A stretch of 64,000 nt of DNA from Polynucleobacter sp. MWH-UH24A (GCF_018687475.1 NZ_CP061292.1:1612001-1676000); one strand, 5' to 3'. Positions 42,232 to 53,242 are shown, counted from the first letter of the stretch. Made by a program: numbers and translations. Notes: generated from the sequence alone by a model not told the origin.

Positions 42232-43125
42232 TTACTGGGTTAGGCGTTGCCATGCCTCACGGTATTTTTCTGCGGTTTTCTGAATAATCGCATCCGGTAA
42301 ATGAGGGGCGGGCGCAGACTTATTCCAAGGCCGTCCTTCGATCCTCACCGACTCGAGCCAATCGCGCAAAAATTGCTTATCAAACGAAGGGGGATTTGAA
42401 CCGAGTTGATAGGTATCAGCAGGCCAAAACCGTGAAGAGTCGGCCGTTAGGATCTCATCCATCAAAACCAATTGTCCCGATGCATCTAAACCAAACTCAA
42501 ATTTGGTATCCGCAATAATAATTCCACGACGTCGCGCATAGTCTGCTGCCTCGGTGTACAAACGAATACTAGTATTTTTAATCTTTTTCGCTAACTCACC
42601 CCCAATGCGACGCTCAACCTCTGCATAGGAAATATTTTCATCATGGTGGCCCATCTCTGCTTTGGCCGCTGGAGTAAAAATAGGCTCTGGAAGTACCTGC
42701 GCATTTTGCATACCACTTGGCAATGCGATTCCACAAACTGAACCAGTTTCTTGATAGTCTTTCCAACCACTGCCAGCCAAGTACCCCCTTACAACTGCCT
42801 CAACCAAAATAGGTGTTAAGCGCTTTGCAACGACGGCTCGACCGCGCACTTGGTCAATCTCGGTTGGATCAACTACGGTACTAGGATCAATACCAGTTAA
42901 GTGATTTGGGATGACATGGGCCAAATGAGAAAACCAAAAATTACTCATTTGATTGAGCACCACACCCTTCTCAGGGATAGCCTCTTGCATCACCACATCG
43001 AATGCAGAGATACGATCGCTTGTAATCATCAATAAACGGTCCTGATCGATCGCATAGACATCACGCACTTTGCCACGTGACACTAATGGCAGCGAGCGAA
43101 TCGACGTGGTGTGCAAAGCATGCAT
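42232..43125 (-). CDS. purC: SAICAR synthase
   Basis: PurC joins CAIR and aspartate with ATP. Visible signatures are [11 protein letters not shown] at the N-terminus, [19 protein letters not shown] in the middle, and [12 protein letters not shown] with [13 protein letters not shown]. Length 297 is that of the longer proteobacterial and yeast-like form. It starts two bases after the pyk stop, which implies cotranscription with glycolytic genes. Confidence 0.95.
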   Translation of the reverse strand: MHALHTTSIRSLPLVSRGKVRDVYAIDQDRLLMITSDRISAFDVVMQEAIPEKGVVLNQMSNFWFSHLAHVIPNHLTGIDPSTVVDPTEIDQVRGRAVVAKRLTPILVEAVVRGYLAGSGWKDYQETGSVCGIALPSGMQNAQVLPEPIFTPAAKAEMGHHDENISYAEVERRIGGELAKKIKNTSIRLYTEAADYARRRGIIIADTKFEFGLDASGQLVLMDEILTADSSRFWPADTYQLGSNPPSFDKQFLRDWLESVRIEGRPWNKSAPAPHLPDAIIQKTAEKYREAWQRLTQ

Positions 43126-43127
43126 GA

Positions 43128-44564
43128 TTAACGAACTTTAATAATTTTCAAAGTGTTAGTACCGCCAGGCTGATCCATCGGCTCACCAATCGTTAAAACA
43201 ATCGTGTCTCCCGATTTGACGACCCCCAACTTCTTTAAACGCTCCTCCACTTGAATTAGAGCGGATTCTCGATCGGCACCTTTACCAATACTAAAAGGTC
43301 TAACGTTGCGATACGTACTTAAGGCGCGCTGGGTTTCCACGCGACTGGTCAGGGCAAATATGGGTACTCGAATGTTATGTCGACTCATCCAAATTGGCGT
43401 TGAACCAGAGTCGGTTAGAGCTGCAATCGCGGCGGCATTGAGATGGTGCGCCGTAAAGAGTGCACCAAGGGCAATCGCTTGATCAATCCGTTCAAAGCGC
43501 TGGTCCAAGAAGTCCGTATCCAAGTGAACCACTTCGGATTTTTCTGCTTCGATACAAATGGCGGCCATCTGCTCAATGGTTTTCACTGGGAACTGACCGG
43601 TGGCTGATTCTGCTGAAAGCATCACGGCGTCAGTACCGTCCAATACTGCATTGGCAACGTCACTCACCTCGGCACGGGTTGGTACTGGAGCACTAATCAT
43701 CGACTCCATCATTTGTGTAGCGGTGATGGTAAATTTGTTCGCATCCAAAGCCATCCGAATCATGCGCTTTTGCAATGCAGGTACTGCTGGATTACCAACT
43801 TCAATTGCTAGATCACCGCGAGCAACCATAATGCCGTCGCTCTCATCAATGATGCTCTGCAGGGCTTCGGTAACGATCGCCTCAGCACGCTCAACTTTAG
43901 CAATGAGACGCGCTTTGCCTTTGCCGTGCTTCGCACTTGCTGCATCTGCGAGCTGGCGGGCATAGGCCATATCTGCGCCATCCTTTGGAAAGCTAATGGC
44001 TAAGAAGTCAACTCCCATTGAAATTGCGGCATCCAAATCAGCAATATCTTTTTCGGTGAGGGCGGGTGCCGTTAAGCCACCACCGGCACGATTAATACCC
44101 TTGTTATTCGATAGGGGGCCGCCACTCTCTACGCGCGTGTAAATCTCTCCGCCCTTGACTTGGTCGACTACCAAGACAATCAAACCGTCATTGAGTAAAA
44201 GTCGATCACCCGCTTGAACATCATTGGGTAAATTTTTATAGTCCAACCCCACCCGCTCTTCATTGCCAAGCTCACAATTGACGTCCAAGATGAAGCGAGC
44301 GCCCTCTTGAAGAATGACTTTTCCATTGGCAAACTTACCCACCCGAATCTTCGGACCCTGTAAATCGGCCATGATGCCAACTTCACGATCAAGCTCTTTA
44401 GATATTTGACGAACCAGGTCATAACGCGCCCGATGGTCAGCGACGGTTCCGTGCGAAAAATTGAGACGAACCACATTAAGCCCCGCACGAATCATGTCGC
44501 GCAAGACCTCGGGCTTCTCGGACGCTGGCCCTAGCGTGGCAATAATTTTAGTTGCTCGTTGCAT
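43128..44564 (-). CDS. pyk: Pyruvate kinase
   Basis: Pyruvate kinase makes ATP and pyruvate from phosphoenolpyruvate. The sequence opens with [31 protein letters not shown]. The metal/substrate site KVERAEAI and [12 protein letters not shown], and the TQMMESMI block, are intact. Length is 478 residues, like the E. coli PykA type. It is two bases after pgk and two before purC. Confidence 0.96.
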   Translation of the reverse strand: MQRATKIIATLGPASEKPEVLRDMIRAGLNVVRLNFSHGTVADHRARYDLVRQISKELDREVGIMADLQGPKIRVGKFANGKVILQEGARFILDVNCELGNEERVGLDYKNLPNDVQAGDRLLLNDGLIVLVVDQVKGGEIYTRVESGGPLSNNKGINRAGGGLTAPALTEKDIADLDAAISMGVDFLAISFPKDGADMAYARQLADAASAKHGKGKARLIAKVERAEAIVTEALQSIIDESDGIMVARGDLAIEVGNPAVPALQKRMIRMALDANKFTITATQMMESMISAPVPTRAEVSDVANAVLDGTDAVMLSAESATGQFPVKTIEQMAAICIEAEKSEVVHLDTDFLDQRFERIDQAIALGALFTAHHLNAAAIAALTDSGSTPIWMSRHNIRVPIFALTSRVETQRALSTYRNVRPFSIGKGADRESALIQVEERLKKLGVVKSGDTIVLTIGEPMDQPGGTNTLKIIKVR

Positions 44565-44566
44565 GA

Positions 44567-45778
44567 TTACTCCTTCGCGCGCTCTGCGAGCACAGCAAAT
44601 GCAGGTAGGGTTTTACCTTCAAGAAACTCTAAGAACGCCCCGCCTCCGGTTGAAATGTAGTCCACTTGATTCTCGATGCCGTACTTCGCAATGGCGGCTA
44701 AGGTGTCTCCACCACCAGCAATCGAGAATGCGGGTGAGTGAGCAATGGCTGCTGCAATCATTTTGGTGCCACCCCCAAATTGATCAATCTCAAATACGCC
44801 TAAAGGACCATTCCAAACAATCGTACCGGCATGAGCAAGCATCATCGATAGTTTGGCGGCTGTTTTTGGGCCAACATCTAAAATCATGTCGTCTGGGGCC
44901 ACTTCATCGACGGGTACCCGATTAGCTCTGGCTAGAGGAGATAACTCATTTGCAACCACCACATCCTCAGGAATCGGAACACGAGCCCCGCGCTTTTCCA
45001 TTAGCGCAATAATTTCTTTAGCCTCATTAATCAAATCTGGTTCGGCTAGCGATTTGCCAATATTGAACCCTTTGGCCAATAAAAAGGTGTTGGCGATCCC
45101 ACCGCCAACAATCAACTCATCAACTTTCTCAGCGAGTGATTTCAGAATGGTTAATTTAGTTGATACCTTGGAACCCGCCACAATGGCAACGAGAGGCCTT
45201 CGGGGTTCCGCTAAAGCCCGACTCAAGGCATCGAGCTCAGCAGCCATGAGGGGACCAGCACACGCGACGTTGGCAAACCGGGCAATACCATGCGTCGTTG
45301 CCTCTGCACGATGCGCCGTGCCAAAGGCATCATTAACGTACACATCGCATAAGGCAGCCATTTTTTTAGCTAATTCATCGGCATTTTTTTTCTCGCCGAC
45401 ATTGACCCGACAGTTTTCTAAAAGAACCAGATCGCCCGGGGTCAGCTCAAAACCACCGTCAACCCAATTACTAATTAATGGAACTTTGCGATTTAGGATT
45501 TCAGCAATACGATGGGCAATGGGCGCCAAACTATCTTCTGCCTTAAACGCTCCTTCGCTAGGCCGACCCAAATGAGAGGTCACCATCACCGCTGCCCCGC
45601 CATCCAAACACATCTGAATCGCCGGGATCGACGCCCGAATCCGCGTATCTTCTGTAATGTTGCCTGCCTCGTCTTGAGGGACATTCAAATCCGCACGGAT
45701 AAATACTCGCTTGCCTTTGAGTTGACCAGATGCTGCGAGATCACTCAGGCGCTTTACGTGAAGCAAGGTGGAAGACAT
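44567..45778 (-). CDS. pgk: Phosphoglycerate kinase
   Basis: Pgk makes ATP from 1,3-bisphosphoglycerate. The substrate motif [12 protein letters not shown] and the nucleotide motif [12 protein letters not shown] are present, with SHLGRPSEG between. Length is 403 residues. Its start is 49 bases after the azlD stop on the same strand, so it may have its own promoter or be read from azlC. Confidence 0.96.
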   Translation of the reverse strand: MSSTLLHVKRLSDLAASGQLKGKRVFIRADLNVPQDEAGNITEDTRIRASIPAIQMCLDGGAAVMVTSHLGRPSEGAFKAEDSLAPIAHRIAEILNRKVPLISNWVDGGFELTPGDLVLLENCRVNVGEKKNADELAKKMAALCDVYVNDAFGTAHRAEATTHGIARFANVACAGPLMAAELDALSRALAEPRRPLVAIVAGSKVSTKLTILKSLAEKVDELIVGGGIANTFLLAKGFNIGKSLAEPDLINEAKEIIALMEKRGARVPIPEDVVVANELSPLARANRVPVDEVAPDDMILDVGPKTAAKLSMMLAHAGTIVWNGPLGVFEIDQFGGGTKMIAAAIAHSPAFSIAGGGDTLAAIAKYGIENQVDYISTGGGAFLEFLEGKTLPAFAVLAERAKE

Positions 45779-45827
45779 AGGTTATTAAATTTGGAGAAAT
45801 TAGAGTATTTAGAGTGAAAGTTCTATT

Positions 45828-46175
45828 TTAGAGCCAGTAGCGCACCAAACTAAACACGGTCATACCCAAAATCAGGGTTGGCAACATCTGACGCGTCCAG
45901 AAATACGCAATAAAGCCCGCGAACCCACCCCAAAGGTTAGGGGATTTCCAGTCTATTTGAGTGATTTCGGCCGCTCCTGGGGGTAAAAGCAGTTCGGGTG
46001 CCACAATACCCACAATGGCTGCTAGCGGTGCATATCGAATTGCCCGAAGAATCAACTCAGGCACTCGAACGCGTGCGCCCAAGAACACAAAAAAAGAACG
46101 GGTTAATAGGGTTATGAAGGCCATCCCCCCAATGAGTAAAGCAATCTCAAAAGCGCCCAAGGAGTCTGATCTCAT
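45828..46175 (-). CDS. azlD: AzlD family branched-chain amino acid transport subunit
   Basis: AzlD is the small membrane partner of AzlC. The 115-residue sequence has three or four hydrophobic segments and the family phrase RAIRYAPLAAIVGIVAPELL. It overlaps azlC by four bases. AzlCD pairs export branched-chain amino acids, and the divergent ilvE next door fits that role. Confidence 0.88.
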   Translation of the reverse strand: MRSDSLGAFEIALLIGGMAFITLLTRSFFVFLGARVRVPELILRAIRYAPLAAIVGIVAPELLLPPGAAEITQIDWKSPNLWGGFAGFIAYFWTRQMLPTLILGMTVFSLVRYWL

Positions 46176-46933
46176 CGCATCACCTTGGATGAGCGGTCGG
46201 CCAAGATCCCAACCACGATCGCGGCCAGAATGGCGGCCGTCAAATTAAGCTTAAGAGGCAAGCTATAAGTCAGAATGGCAACCATCGCTGCGACGACGGC
46301 TGCCCAGCGGGCTGCCCGGTGATCTAGCATTGGGACAATCACCGCAATTAGAGCTAGGGTCCCTGCAAATTCCAGCCCCCATTCATCTGGGATTTGACTT
46401 GCGCCCATAATCCCTAAAATTGAACCGGCTTGCCAGATACCCCAGTTACCCGTGGCAAGCCCATACATAAAGTAAGTACGGTAATACGAATCGTTCTTAC
46501 GCTCGGCCTCCGTTTGCACCTCGCCAAAGCGACTGGTGTACATCAAATACCCAAAATCCGCTGTGAAATATCCCAAGATGGCTCTTCGCCAGGCAGGTAA
46601 ATGAGAAAAGTGCGCTTGTACGCCAATACTAAAAATCACAAAGCGCAAGTTCACAATCAATGCAGTAATTAAGATCGTTAAGACCGAAAATCCAGCCCCA
46701 ATGAGCGGAAGGGCGGCAAGCTGAGCTGAGCCGGCAAAGACAAATAAGCTCATCGCCAGAGCTTGCTCAGTAGACAAAGATGATTTGCCCATTGCCAGTC
46801 CAGTCACCACCGCCCAACTAAAGATAGCAAGGGCTGAGCGCGACATCGTTTTCAGTCCACCACGCCAGGCCGATTGCTGTTGTTGGCTCCAACCAAAGTA
46901 AGGTAATTTAGCAGTCAGGCGAGCGAAATCCAT
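46172..46933 (-). CDS. azlC: AzlC family branched-chain amino acid transporter
   Basis: AzlC is the large subunit of the branched-chain amino acid exporter. Several hydrophobic segments and the motifs FVFAGSAQLAALPLI and NLRFVIFSIGVQAH are typical. The ATG at 46933 (MDFARL) was chosen over an upstream start at 46963, which adds non-conserved residues. Length is 253. It is divergent from ilvE, 130 bases apart. Confidence 0.88.
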   Translation of the reverse strand: MDFARLTAKLPYFGWSQQQQSAWRGGLKTMSRSALAIFSWAVVTGLAMGKSSLSTEQALAMSLFVFAGSAQLAALPLIGAGFSVLTILITALIVNLRFVIFSIGVQAHFSHLPAWRRAILGYFTADFGYLMYTSRFGEVQTEAERKNDSYYRTYFMYGLATGNWGIWQAGSILGIMGASQIPDEWGLEFAGTLALIAVIVPMLDHRAARWAAVVAAMVAILTYSLPLKLNLTAAILAAIVVGILADRSSKVMR

Positions 46934-47063
46934 AGATCGACAGATTATAGAAAGCCCGCCCAATTGGACGGCAGCCCGAGCGATTCCTCTGCTCTACAAT
47001 AAGGCTTTGGGGCTAAATTGCATAAACAATCTGCAAGCCCACTACAACATAAAGGTGCTAATA

Positions 47064-47984
47064 ATGTCGATGTCTGACCGTGATGGAGTTATTTGGTTCG
47101 ATGGCAAACTGGTTCCCTGGCGGGATGCCAATATTCATGTGCTAACGCATAGCCTTCACTACGGCATGGGCATCTTTGAGGGCATTCGCGCCTACAAAAC
47201 CGAAAACGGCACTGCGGTGTTTCGCTTAGCTGAACATGTGAAACGCCTTTTTAATGGCCTTAAGATTTTCCAGATGAAAATCGATTACAGCGAAGAGCAA
47301 ATTGCACAAGCCATTCTTCAAGTTGTACGCGATAACAAATTGGCCTCGTGCTATATCCGCCCCATTATTTTTATTGGCTCGGAAAAGTTGGGAATTTCGC
47401 CAACTGGCAATAAAGTACATACGGCAATTGCCGCCTGGCAATGGGGTGCCTACCTTGGTGAAGATGGCATTAACAAAGGGATTCGCGTTAAAACCTCATC
47501 CTTTACGCGTCACTTTGTGAACTCCTCACTCGTTCGTGCGAAAGCCTCGGGTTACTACATTAATTCAATCCTGGCGCATCAAGAAGTCGCTGCTAATGGC
47601 TATGATGAAGCCCTCTTATTGGATACCGAAGGCTATGTCTCCGAAGGTTCGGGTGAGAACATGTTCATGGTGCGCAATGGCATTGTGTTCACCCCTGATT
47701 TGGCTTCCTGCCTTGATGGTATTACTCGTGACTCCATCATCCGCATTGCCAAAGATTTAGGATTTGAGGTTCGAGAAAAACGCATCACCCGAGATGAGGT
47801 GTACTCGGCTGATGAAGCATTCTTTACTGGTACCGCAGCTGAAGTGACCCCAATTCGTGAACTCGATGACCGAGCGATTGGTGATGGTAAACGCGGTCCG
47901 ATTACCAAACAAATTCAGGATGTATTTTTCGATACGGTGTATGGTCGAAACGACCGTTACCGTGCTTGGTTAACCACTGTCTAA
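47064..47984 (+). CDS. ilvE: Branched-chain amino acid aminotransferase
   Basis: IlvE interconverts branched-chain amino acids and their keto acids, using PLP. The opening DGVIWFDGKLVPWRDANIHVLTHSLHYG, the PLP lysine in VRAKASGYYINS, and EGSGENMFMV are the class IV signatures. The ATG at 47064 follows an AAGGTG ribosome binding site. A longer frame from 47007 lacks one. Length is 306 residues. It heads ilvE, zinc-finger gene, waaF, SnoaL-like gene with gaps of 7-25 bases. Confidence 0.95.
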   Translation: MSMSDRDGVIWFDGKLVPWRDANIHVLTHSLHYGMGIFEGIRAYKTENGTAVFRLAEHVKRLFNGLKIFQMKIDYSEEQIAQAILQVVRDNKLASCYIRPIIFIGSEKLGISPTGNKVHTAIAAWQWGAYLGEDGINKGIRVKTSSFTRHFVNSSLVRAKASGYYINSILAHQEVAANGYDEALLLDTEGYVSEGSGENMFMVRNGIVFTPDLASCLDGITRDSIIRIAKDLGFEVREKRITRDEVYSADEAFFTGTAAEVTPIRELDDRAIGDGKRGPITKQIQDVFFDTVYGRNDRYRAWLTTV

Positions 47985-47996
47985 CTTTAAATTGGT

Positions 47997-48194
47997 ATGC
48001 GTGATTTAAACGAAATGAATGCGGTCATGGTTCATGGCAATGACTTACCACTGCATTGCCCAACCAAAGATACCCCAGCCTGGAACTATCACCCACGCGT
48101 TTTTCTGGATATTCTGGCTACCGGTCAAGTTAAATGCCCGTATTGCGGCACTGAATATCACGTGATTCCTGGTACCGAACCTCACGGTCACTAA
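47997..48194 (+). CDS. Zinc-finger domain protein (zf-CHCC)
   Basis: The 65-residue protein has H, C and C-P-Y-C ligands (LHCPTKDTPAWNYHPRVFLD and VKCPYCGTEYH) that match the zf-CHCC domain related to mitochondrial complex I subunit NDUFS6. Its function in bacteria is unknown. It lies 12 bases after ilvE and 25 before waaF, a neighbourhood repeated in many betaproteobacteria, in my recollection. Confidence 0.88.
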   Translation: MRDLNEMNAVMVHGNDLPLHCPTKDTPAWNYHPRVFLDILATGQVKCPYCGTEYHVIPGTEPHGH

Positions 48195-48219
48195 GATCGT
48201 CCCAAAACGGGGCTTCGCT

Positions 48220-49251
48220 ATGCCACGCATCCTCGTTATCGCCCCGCATTGGATTGGGGATGCGGTTATGTCCTTGCCGCTTATTACCCTCATTCACAAT
48301 CGGTTTCCCAATTCCAGTATTGATGTCTTATGCACTCCTTGGGTAGGCCCTATCTACCGTGCATGCCCTGAAATGACCTCAATCATTGAGCATGATTTTC
48401 AACACGGAGCCTTGCAGTGGGGATTGCGGCGATCAATTGCCCAGGAGCTAAAGCGGCAAGATTATGAAATGGCATTTGTACTTCCTAATAGTTTTAAGTC
48501 GGCACTCATCCCATGGCTTGCCAAAATCCCAAAACGGATTGGTTACCAAGGCGAGTTTCGGTTTGGGTTAATCAATCTCTCTTTACCCAATCCATCACGT
48601 CACGCACGCACACCAATGATCGAGCACTATGCAAAATTAGTGGAAGGTCTCAACCCGACAGCGGATCTAAAAAATCTTCCTCAGCCTCGCTTAACGATTG
48701 ATCCCGTACTTGTGAAATGGGCGGCAAACAAGATCGATCAAATCGGGGGCGGGTCTTATTATGTATTTGCACCAGGTGCTGAATACGGTCCTGCAAAACG
48801 TTGGCCAACCGGTCACTTTGCGAAGTTAGCAACCCAAATTTTAGAAGGCCATCCAGACACGAAAATTATTATTTTGGGCAGCCTTACCGATCACGCACTT
48901 GGCCAAGAAATTGTGCAAGGTTCCAATCTTTCTAAGCGGCTTCATAACTGGTGTGGCACGATTCGCTTAGACCAATCGATGGCGCTGATCGCGCAATGCA
49001 CATCCCTCATTAGCAACGACTCCGGTCTTATGCATATTGCTGCAGCTTTAGCGGTTCCCCAAATTGCTATTTTTGGCTCAAGTAATCCCAAGCATACGCC
49101 GCCTTTATCCCAAAAAGCCCAGGTCATTTGGTTGGGACTGGACTGCAGCCCCTGCTATCAGCGTACCTGCCCGCTAGGGCATCTCAATTGCCTCAATCAG
49201 ATTGAAGCAGAACGCGTCTACAGTATGCTTACACCATTAATAACCCATTAG
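48220..49251 (+). CDS. waaF: Lipopolysaccharide heptosyltransferase II
   Basis: WaaF adds the second heptose to the LPS inner core. The N-terminal VIAPHWIGDAVMSLPLI and the C-terminal SNDSGLMHIAAALAVPQIAIFGSSNPKHTPP are the GT9 signatures, and GAEYGPAKRWP is the ADP-heptose site. Length is 343 residues. It acts after WaaA, also in this window. Confidence 0.94.
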   Translation: MPRILVIAPHWIGDAVMSLPLITLIHNRFPNSSIDVLCTPWVGPIYRACPEMTSIIEHDFQHGALQWGLRRSIAQELKRQDYEMAFVLPNSFKSALIPWLAKIPKRIGYQGEFRFGLINLSLPNPSRHARTPMIEHYAKLVEGLNPTADLKNLPQPRLTIDPVLVKWAANKIDQIGGGSYYVFAPGAEYGPAKRWPTGHFAKLATQILEGHPDTKIIILGSLTDHALGQEIVQGSNLSKRLHNWCGTIRLDQSMALIAQCTSLISNDSGLMHIAAALAVPQIAIFGSSNPKHTPPLSQKAQVIWLGLDCSPCYQRTCPLGHLNCLNQIEAERVYSMLTPLITH

Positions 49252-49258
49252 ATCGCTT

Positions 49259-49690
49259 ATGCCGCGCTTTGCACGACTCTTTCAGAACCCCGATGAGGTC
49301 ATTGATGCTTGGCGTGAGACCTTGCGTCAAGGAGATGTCGAAGGCGCGCTAGCATTGTGGCTTGATGACGACTCAATTACTTGCGTATTACCAGAAGGGA
49401 ACCGCTTAAGCGGTCATGCGGAGATCCGGATGGGGCTCGAGCGGATGCTCGCACGGCCCCTTTATTTAGAACCGATTGCTTGCATTGAACACATTACTGT
49501 GAGTGCTGCGGTGTTTGATTCTACTGAAGCAGTTTATTTTAAGAATAACCAGATTGAAGCCGACTTTATGATCAATATCACCCTAGTCCTCATGCAAGAC
49601 GGTAAAGGCTGGCGCATTGCCCATTTACACGCAAGTCGCTCCCACGATGATGACTTTGAATTTCCGAGCGACCAGCACGAGTTGCACTAG
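49259..49690 (+). CDS. SnoaL-like / DUF4440 family protein
   Basis: The 143-residue sequence follows the NTF2-like cone fold: an early helix pair (DEVIDAWRETLRQGDVEGALALW), then LSGHAEIRMGLERML, and strands ending GWRIAHLHASR. Proteins of this type are small enzymes or ligand binders without a common reaction. It begins seven bases after waaF and overlaps the convergent protease gene by four bases at the stop. Confidence 0.8.
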   Translation: MPRFARLFQNPDEVIDAWRETLRQGDVEGALALWLDDDSITCVLPEGNRLSGHAEIRMGLERMLARPLYLEPIACIEHITVSAAVFDSTEAVYFKNNQIEADFMINITLVLMQDGKGWRIAHLHASRSHDDDFEFPSDQHELH

Positions 49691-51339
49691 CTCTTTTTTT
49701 GCTCTTTTTGCTCTTCGCGATATTGATTCTGAAACACCCGCAGTCGAGCATCAATAACTGATCCCAAATAAAAATCATTGCCCGCTACCGAGCGCGCGAT
49801 CTTAAGTTGCTCAATCGCTGATGGCCAAGCTCCTTCAGTAGCGAATTTCTCAGCAAGTGCGTAATGCCGTAAACCAATTTTTTTGTCTTGATCGTAAGCG
49901 CGTGCTAGCAAATCCCACCAGATCGTCTCATTAGGCTGCGCCTTGGTCTTGGCTCGTAGTAAATTAATTGCATCATTGGTTCGACCCAAACGCAATTCCG
50001 CGTTGACCGTTGCTACAACTGCGGAGAATGAAAACGAATCTGCCTTGGCCGCATTTTGGGCATATTGCAAAGCTTCCTCAGGCTTACCTCTGGCCAGCGC
50101 TAGTTCGGATGCGGTGTAATCAAACGATAAACTCTGACGCTGTACAGGTGATCCTGGTGCCAAGACATTTTGTGCGATGGCCCGAGCCTTTTGTAAAAAA
50201 CCCTCAGCCTGATCAAAACGACCCTGCTTTTGGGCAACTAAGGCCAAGCCATAGAAACCCTCCATTTGCTTTTCAGGGGAGGCTTGTTTACTCAAACTCT
50301 CAAATAAATTACGCAGATCAAATAAACCGCTAGTGCTCCCACTTTGTTCGATGCGAGCTCGGGCTTTAACTAAATAAAACTCGAGCGCACTGGGGACTCG
50401 ATTTTGTGAGACCGTCCTTGCCCGATCTTGCATATCGGCAATTCGGTCGGTGGTTAAGGGATGAGTGCGTAAATACCCCGGCACACCACTATCCATAATT
50501 CCGTAAGCTTTTTGTAAGCGCTGAAAAAATGCGGGTGCGCCATTCACATCGTAACCGCTCGCTTGTAAGATCTGAAAACCAATCCGATCAGCCTCGCGCT
50601 CCGCATCCCGCGAATACGAGAGTTGATTCTGAATCGCTAAGGCCTGACCACCCGTGATCAGGCCGGCAGCAGCACCAGGATTACTGGCCGCTGCTAGTGC
50701 ACCAAGCACAATGCCCGCCAATGCAATGATGGAATTGGTACCTTGGCGCTCTAAAGAGCGCGCTAAGTGGCGTTGCAACACATGGCCAATCTCATGGCCC
50801 ATCACCGAGGCGACCTCTGAATCGGTTTCTGCAGTAATCAAAAGTCCCGTATGAAAACCAATAAATCCACCGGGTAATGCAAATGCGTTAATTGATGGAT
50901 CCTTCACCGCAAACACCTCATAGTCATATGCCGCGCTGCCTTGAGCATTCGCTCCGCCCAGTTGCAAGCGTTTTGCGGCTTGCATGAGACGCCGCTCCAT
51001 CGAATTGAGGTAATCGTAGATGGGCCAATCATTTGAAAAATCCCGATCTCTACGAATTTCACGCATGATCTGCTCGCCGATCTTGCGCTCATCAAGCGGA
51101 CTGAGGGCATCACCGCCAGGATCACCCATATCTGGCAACACCAAGGTGGGCTGCGATTGCAAAGTATTTCGGGAGGGTAAATTGGCTGAGCGCGCTTCCG
51201 GTGACTGAATCACGCGCCCAAGGTTCTCCTTGGCGGCGCTATCTTGAGTCACCGACACCCCTGGCTGTTGGGCCAAGGAGGAGATACTCAAGATCCCGCT
51301 TAAGATCAATGCAATGATTCGTTTTGCTTGCTTACCCAT
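49687..51339 (-). CDS. BepA-like M48 family metalloprotease with TPRs
   Basis: A signal peptide is followed by an M48 peptidase domain with the zinc motif HEIGH ([16 protein letters not shown]) and the third ligand in [13 protein letters not shown]. The C-terminal third contains TPR-like helices ([24 protein letters not shown]). E. coli BepA uses this plan to check outer membrane assembly of LptD and BamA, and a similar periplasmic role is likely. Length is 550 residues. It is divergent from moaC with 23 bases between starts. Confidence 0.9.
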   Translation of the reverse strand: MGKQAKRIIALILSGILSISSLAQQPGVSVTQDSAAKENLGRVIQSPEARSANLPSRNTLQSQPTLVLPDMGDPGGDALSPLDERKIGEQIMREIRRDRDFSNDWPIYDYLNSMERRLMQAAKRLQLGGANAQGSAAYDYEVFAVKDPSINAFALPGGFIGFHTGLLITAETDSEVASVMGHEIGHVLQRHLARSLERQGTNSIIALAGIVLGALAAASNPGAAAGLITGGQALAIQNQLSYSRDAEREADRIGFQILQASGYDVNGAPAFFQRLQKAYGIMDSGVPGYLRTHPLTTDRIADMQDRARTVSQNRVPSALEFYLVKARARIEQSGSTSGLFDLRNLFESLSKQASPEKQMEGFYGLALVAQKQGRFDQAEGFLQKARAIAQNVLAPGSPVQRQSLSFDYTASELALARGKPEEALQYAQNAAKADSFSFSAVVATVNAELRLGRTNDAINLLRAKTKAQPNETIWWDLLARAYDQDKKIGLRHYALAEKFATEGAWPSAIEQLKIARSVAGNDFYLGSVIDARLRVFQNQYREEQKEQKKS

Positions 51340-51362
51340 GCCTATATGGTAAAACCTCTTGT

Positions 51363-51839
51363 ATGAACAAACTGACGCATTTTGATTCCAGCGGCCAAGC
51401 GCATATGGTCGATGTTGGCGATAAAGCTTCTACCCACCGGGTAGCGATTGCGACTGGCCGGATTCAAATGAATCCTAACACCTATGAACTCATTGAGTCG
51501 GGTGGTCATAAAAAGGGGGATGTTCTTGGCATCGCCCGAATCGCTGGAATACAGGCGGCCAAGAAAACTGCTGATCTCATCCCGCTTTGTCACCCCATAG
51601 CACTCACCCACGTCAGTATTGAGTTTCAGTCTGATCAGTCAAGTCACACGATTTATTGTCAAGCCAGAGCCGAGACCACTGGGCCCACCGGCGTTGAAAT
51701 GGAGGCACTCACCGCCACCCAAATTGCCCTACTCACTATCTACGACATGTGCAAAGCCGTCGACCGAGGCATGGTCATGAGCGACATTAAGTTACTTGAA
51801 AAGAGCGGTGGTAAATCGGGTGATTGGAAGGCGAGCTAA
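51363..51839 (+). CDS. moaC: Cyclic pyranopterin monophosphate synthase MoaC
   Basis: MoaC acts with MoaA in the first step of molybdenum cofactor synthesis. The motifs [33 protein letters not shown] and [23 protein letters not shown] are intact. The ATG at 51363 gives 158 residues. An upstream frame from 51324 lies inside the divergent gene and is rejected. No other moa gene is nearby. Confidence 0.95.
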   Translation: MNKLTHFDSSGQAHMVDVGDKASTHRVAIATGRIQMNPNTYELIESGGHKKGDVLGIARIAGIQAAKKTADLIPLCHPIALTHVSIEFQSDQSSHTIYCQARAETTGPTGVEMEALTATQIALLTIYDMCKAVDRGMVMSDIKLLEKSGGKSGDWKAS

Positions 51840-51859
51840 ACACTCGCCATAACCGATAC

Positions 51860-52363
51860 CTACTTACCTACGCGGCACTCCGCTGGCAAGAGCTTGGCGG
51901 GTAAGTTTGTTTGCTCCGATCGGCACGACCAACCACCTGACCAAGTCACCAAATTACTCTGTGAGAGATCAATTGCTCTGGGTGAGGCTACATCTGGTTC
52001 ATTGGTTGGAATCAAAATCAAGCTATTTTTACCATCAGGCGCCACCGAGGTTTGGTAATCAATTGCAATCGCCCCACTTGCCAAGATCTCAATGTCTTTC
52101 ACACTTCGCGTTGGGGTAAATGAAAATGACTCTTGGGTAACCCGATCCATTGGGCTTGGCCCTTTGCTGGCATATGCCTCAGTCACCGCCAATTTAGCAC
52201 TCGAGGCAAGATTTAAGCCTTCCACCACTCGTCCACGAGCAATGTAATCCTGATACTGTGGAACAGCGACGGCAACTAAGATGCCTATGATAGCCACGAC
52301 GACCATGACCTCAATTAATGTGAATCCGCGCTGATCGTCAGTGACTTGATGATTTGTGTGCAT
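51860..52363 (-). CDS. Type IV pilin, PilA-like
   Basis: The prepilin leader (12 residues ending in G) is followed by FTLIEVMVVVAIIGILVAVAVPQY, the cleavage and assembly helix of type IV pilins with E5 of the mature protein. A cysteine pair near the C-terminus (CRSEQTN to AEC) forms the usual disulfide loop. Length is 167 residues. It stands alone between moaC and a TerC gene. An AGGAGG ribosome binding site lies before the ATG. Confidence 0.9.
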   Translation of the reverse strand: MHTNHQVTDDQRGFTLIEVMVVVAIIGILVAVAVPQYQDYIARGRVVEGLNLASSAKLAVTEAYASKGPSPMDRVTQESFSFTPTRSVKDIEILASGAIAIDYQTSVAPDGKNSLILIPTNEPDVASPRAIDLSQSNLVTWSGGWSCRSEQTNLPAKLLPAECRVGK

Positions 52364-52459
52364 AAAAAATCCCCTCCTTAATGGACCTCTATCTTCGGAC
52401 AGAAATCCATCGCAGAGGGGCTTATTAGTTGTCAGTAATCCTTGATTTTAATATCAGTA

Positions 52460-53164
52460 CTATGCAGCTTTTGAATTCTTGGCACGGCGCTTCATCAATT
52501 CACCGAAGGCCATGACACCCACCGCACCAGCAATGCCAGCAATGGTAGCGTAGGACTCCAATCCCTCGCCAAACTGCTTAATGAGAGCAGGATCCGTAAC
52601 CATCATTCCGCCAGCAATCCAGCCCAGGAGACCCGCACCAGCCGTCACAATCAGTGGGAAGCGATCAATCAAAAATAATACGATCTTGCTTCCTGCAACA
52701 ATAATTGGCACAGATACGATCAAACCAAAAATCACATAACCAATTTGATGAGCTGAGTTATCAACTTGGCCCGCAGCACCGGCAATTGCTAGAACGTTAT
52801 CTAGACTCATCACAATGTCGGCAATGATGATTGTCTTAATCGCAGCAAATAATTTGTCTGGTGCATCTAAGTTATGTTCACTTTCATCCTCTTGCACCAT
52901 TAACTTATAGCCAATCCACAAAAGTAATGCGCCCCCCACAAGTTTTAAGAACGGGATTTGCAACATGACGACCGCAAATGCAACCAAAATAACGCGCAGG
53001 ATAATGGCGCCAGCAGTTCCCCAAATAATGCCTTTCTTACGCTGGTTTGGATGTAAATTACGGCAAGCCAACGCAATCACAACAGCGTTATCTCCCCCGA
53101 GTAAAAGGTCGATGATGATGATTTGAATCACGACCGACCAGTCAATCATTGTGAAAAATTCCAT
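52460..53164 (-). CDS. TerC family integral membrane protein
   Basis: Seven or so hydrophobic segments and the paired motifs LLLGGDNAVVIALACRNL and IIIADIVMSLDNVLAIAG, each with the conserved acidic Asp, identify a TerC/YjbE-type protein. Members export manganese or help metalate secreted proteins. Length is 234 residues. It lies 78 bases after sucD on the same strand. No yybP-ykoY type element was recognised in that gap. Confidence 0.9.
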   Translation of the reverse strand: MEFFTMIDWSVVIQIIIIDLLLGGDNAVVIALACRNLHPNQRKKGIIWGTAGAIILRVILVAFAVVMLQIPFLKLVGGALLLWIGYKLMVQEDESEHNLDAPDKLFAAIKTIIIADIVMSLDNVLAIAGAAGQVDNSAHQIGYVIFGLIVSVPIIVAGSKIVLFLIDRFPLIVTAGAGLLGWIAGGMMVTDPALIKQFGEGLESYATIAGIAGAVGVMAFGELMKRRAKNSKAA

Positions 53165-53242
53165 GTCTTCCTCTAATCGTTATAACTACTTACCCAAACA
53201 CTTTGTTCCTACATCGCCTGCCATTACAACTGAATTCACAAA

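Noticed and set aside
44853..45575. 240-residue plus-strand open frame opposite pgk
   Set aside because: It is antisense to a complete pgk with all motifs, and it shows no family features.
52364..52460. Sigma54 promoter for the pilin gene
   Set aside because: No TGGCAC-N5-TTGC pattern was found in the upstream region.
53165..53242. Possible manganese riboswitch (yybP-ykoY) before the TerC gene
   Set aside because: The gap is only 78 bases and no GC-rich paired-loop motif typical of that riboswitch was found.
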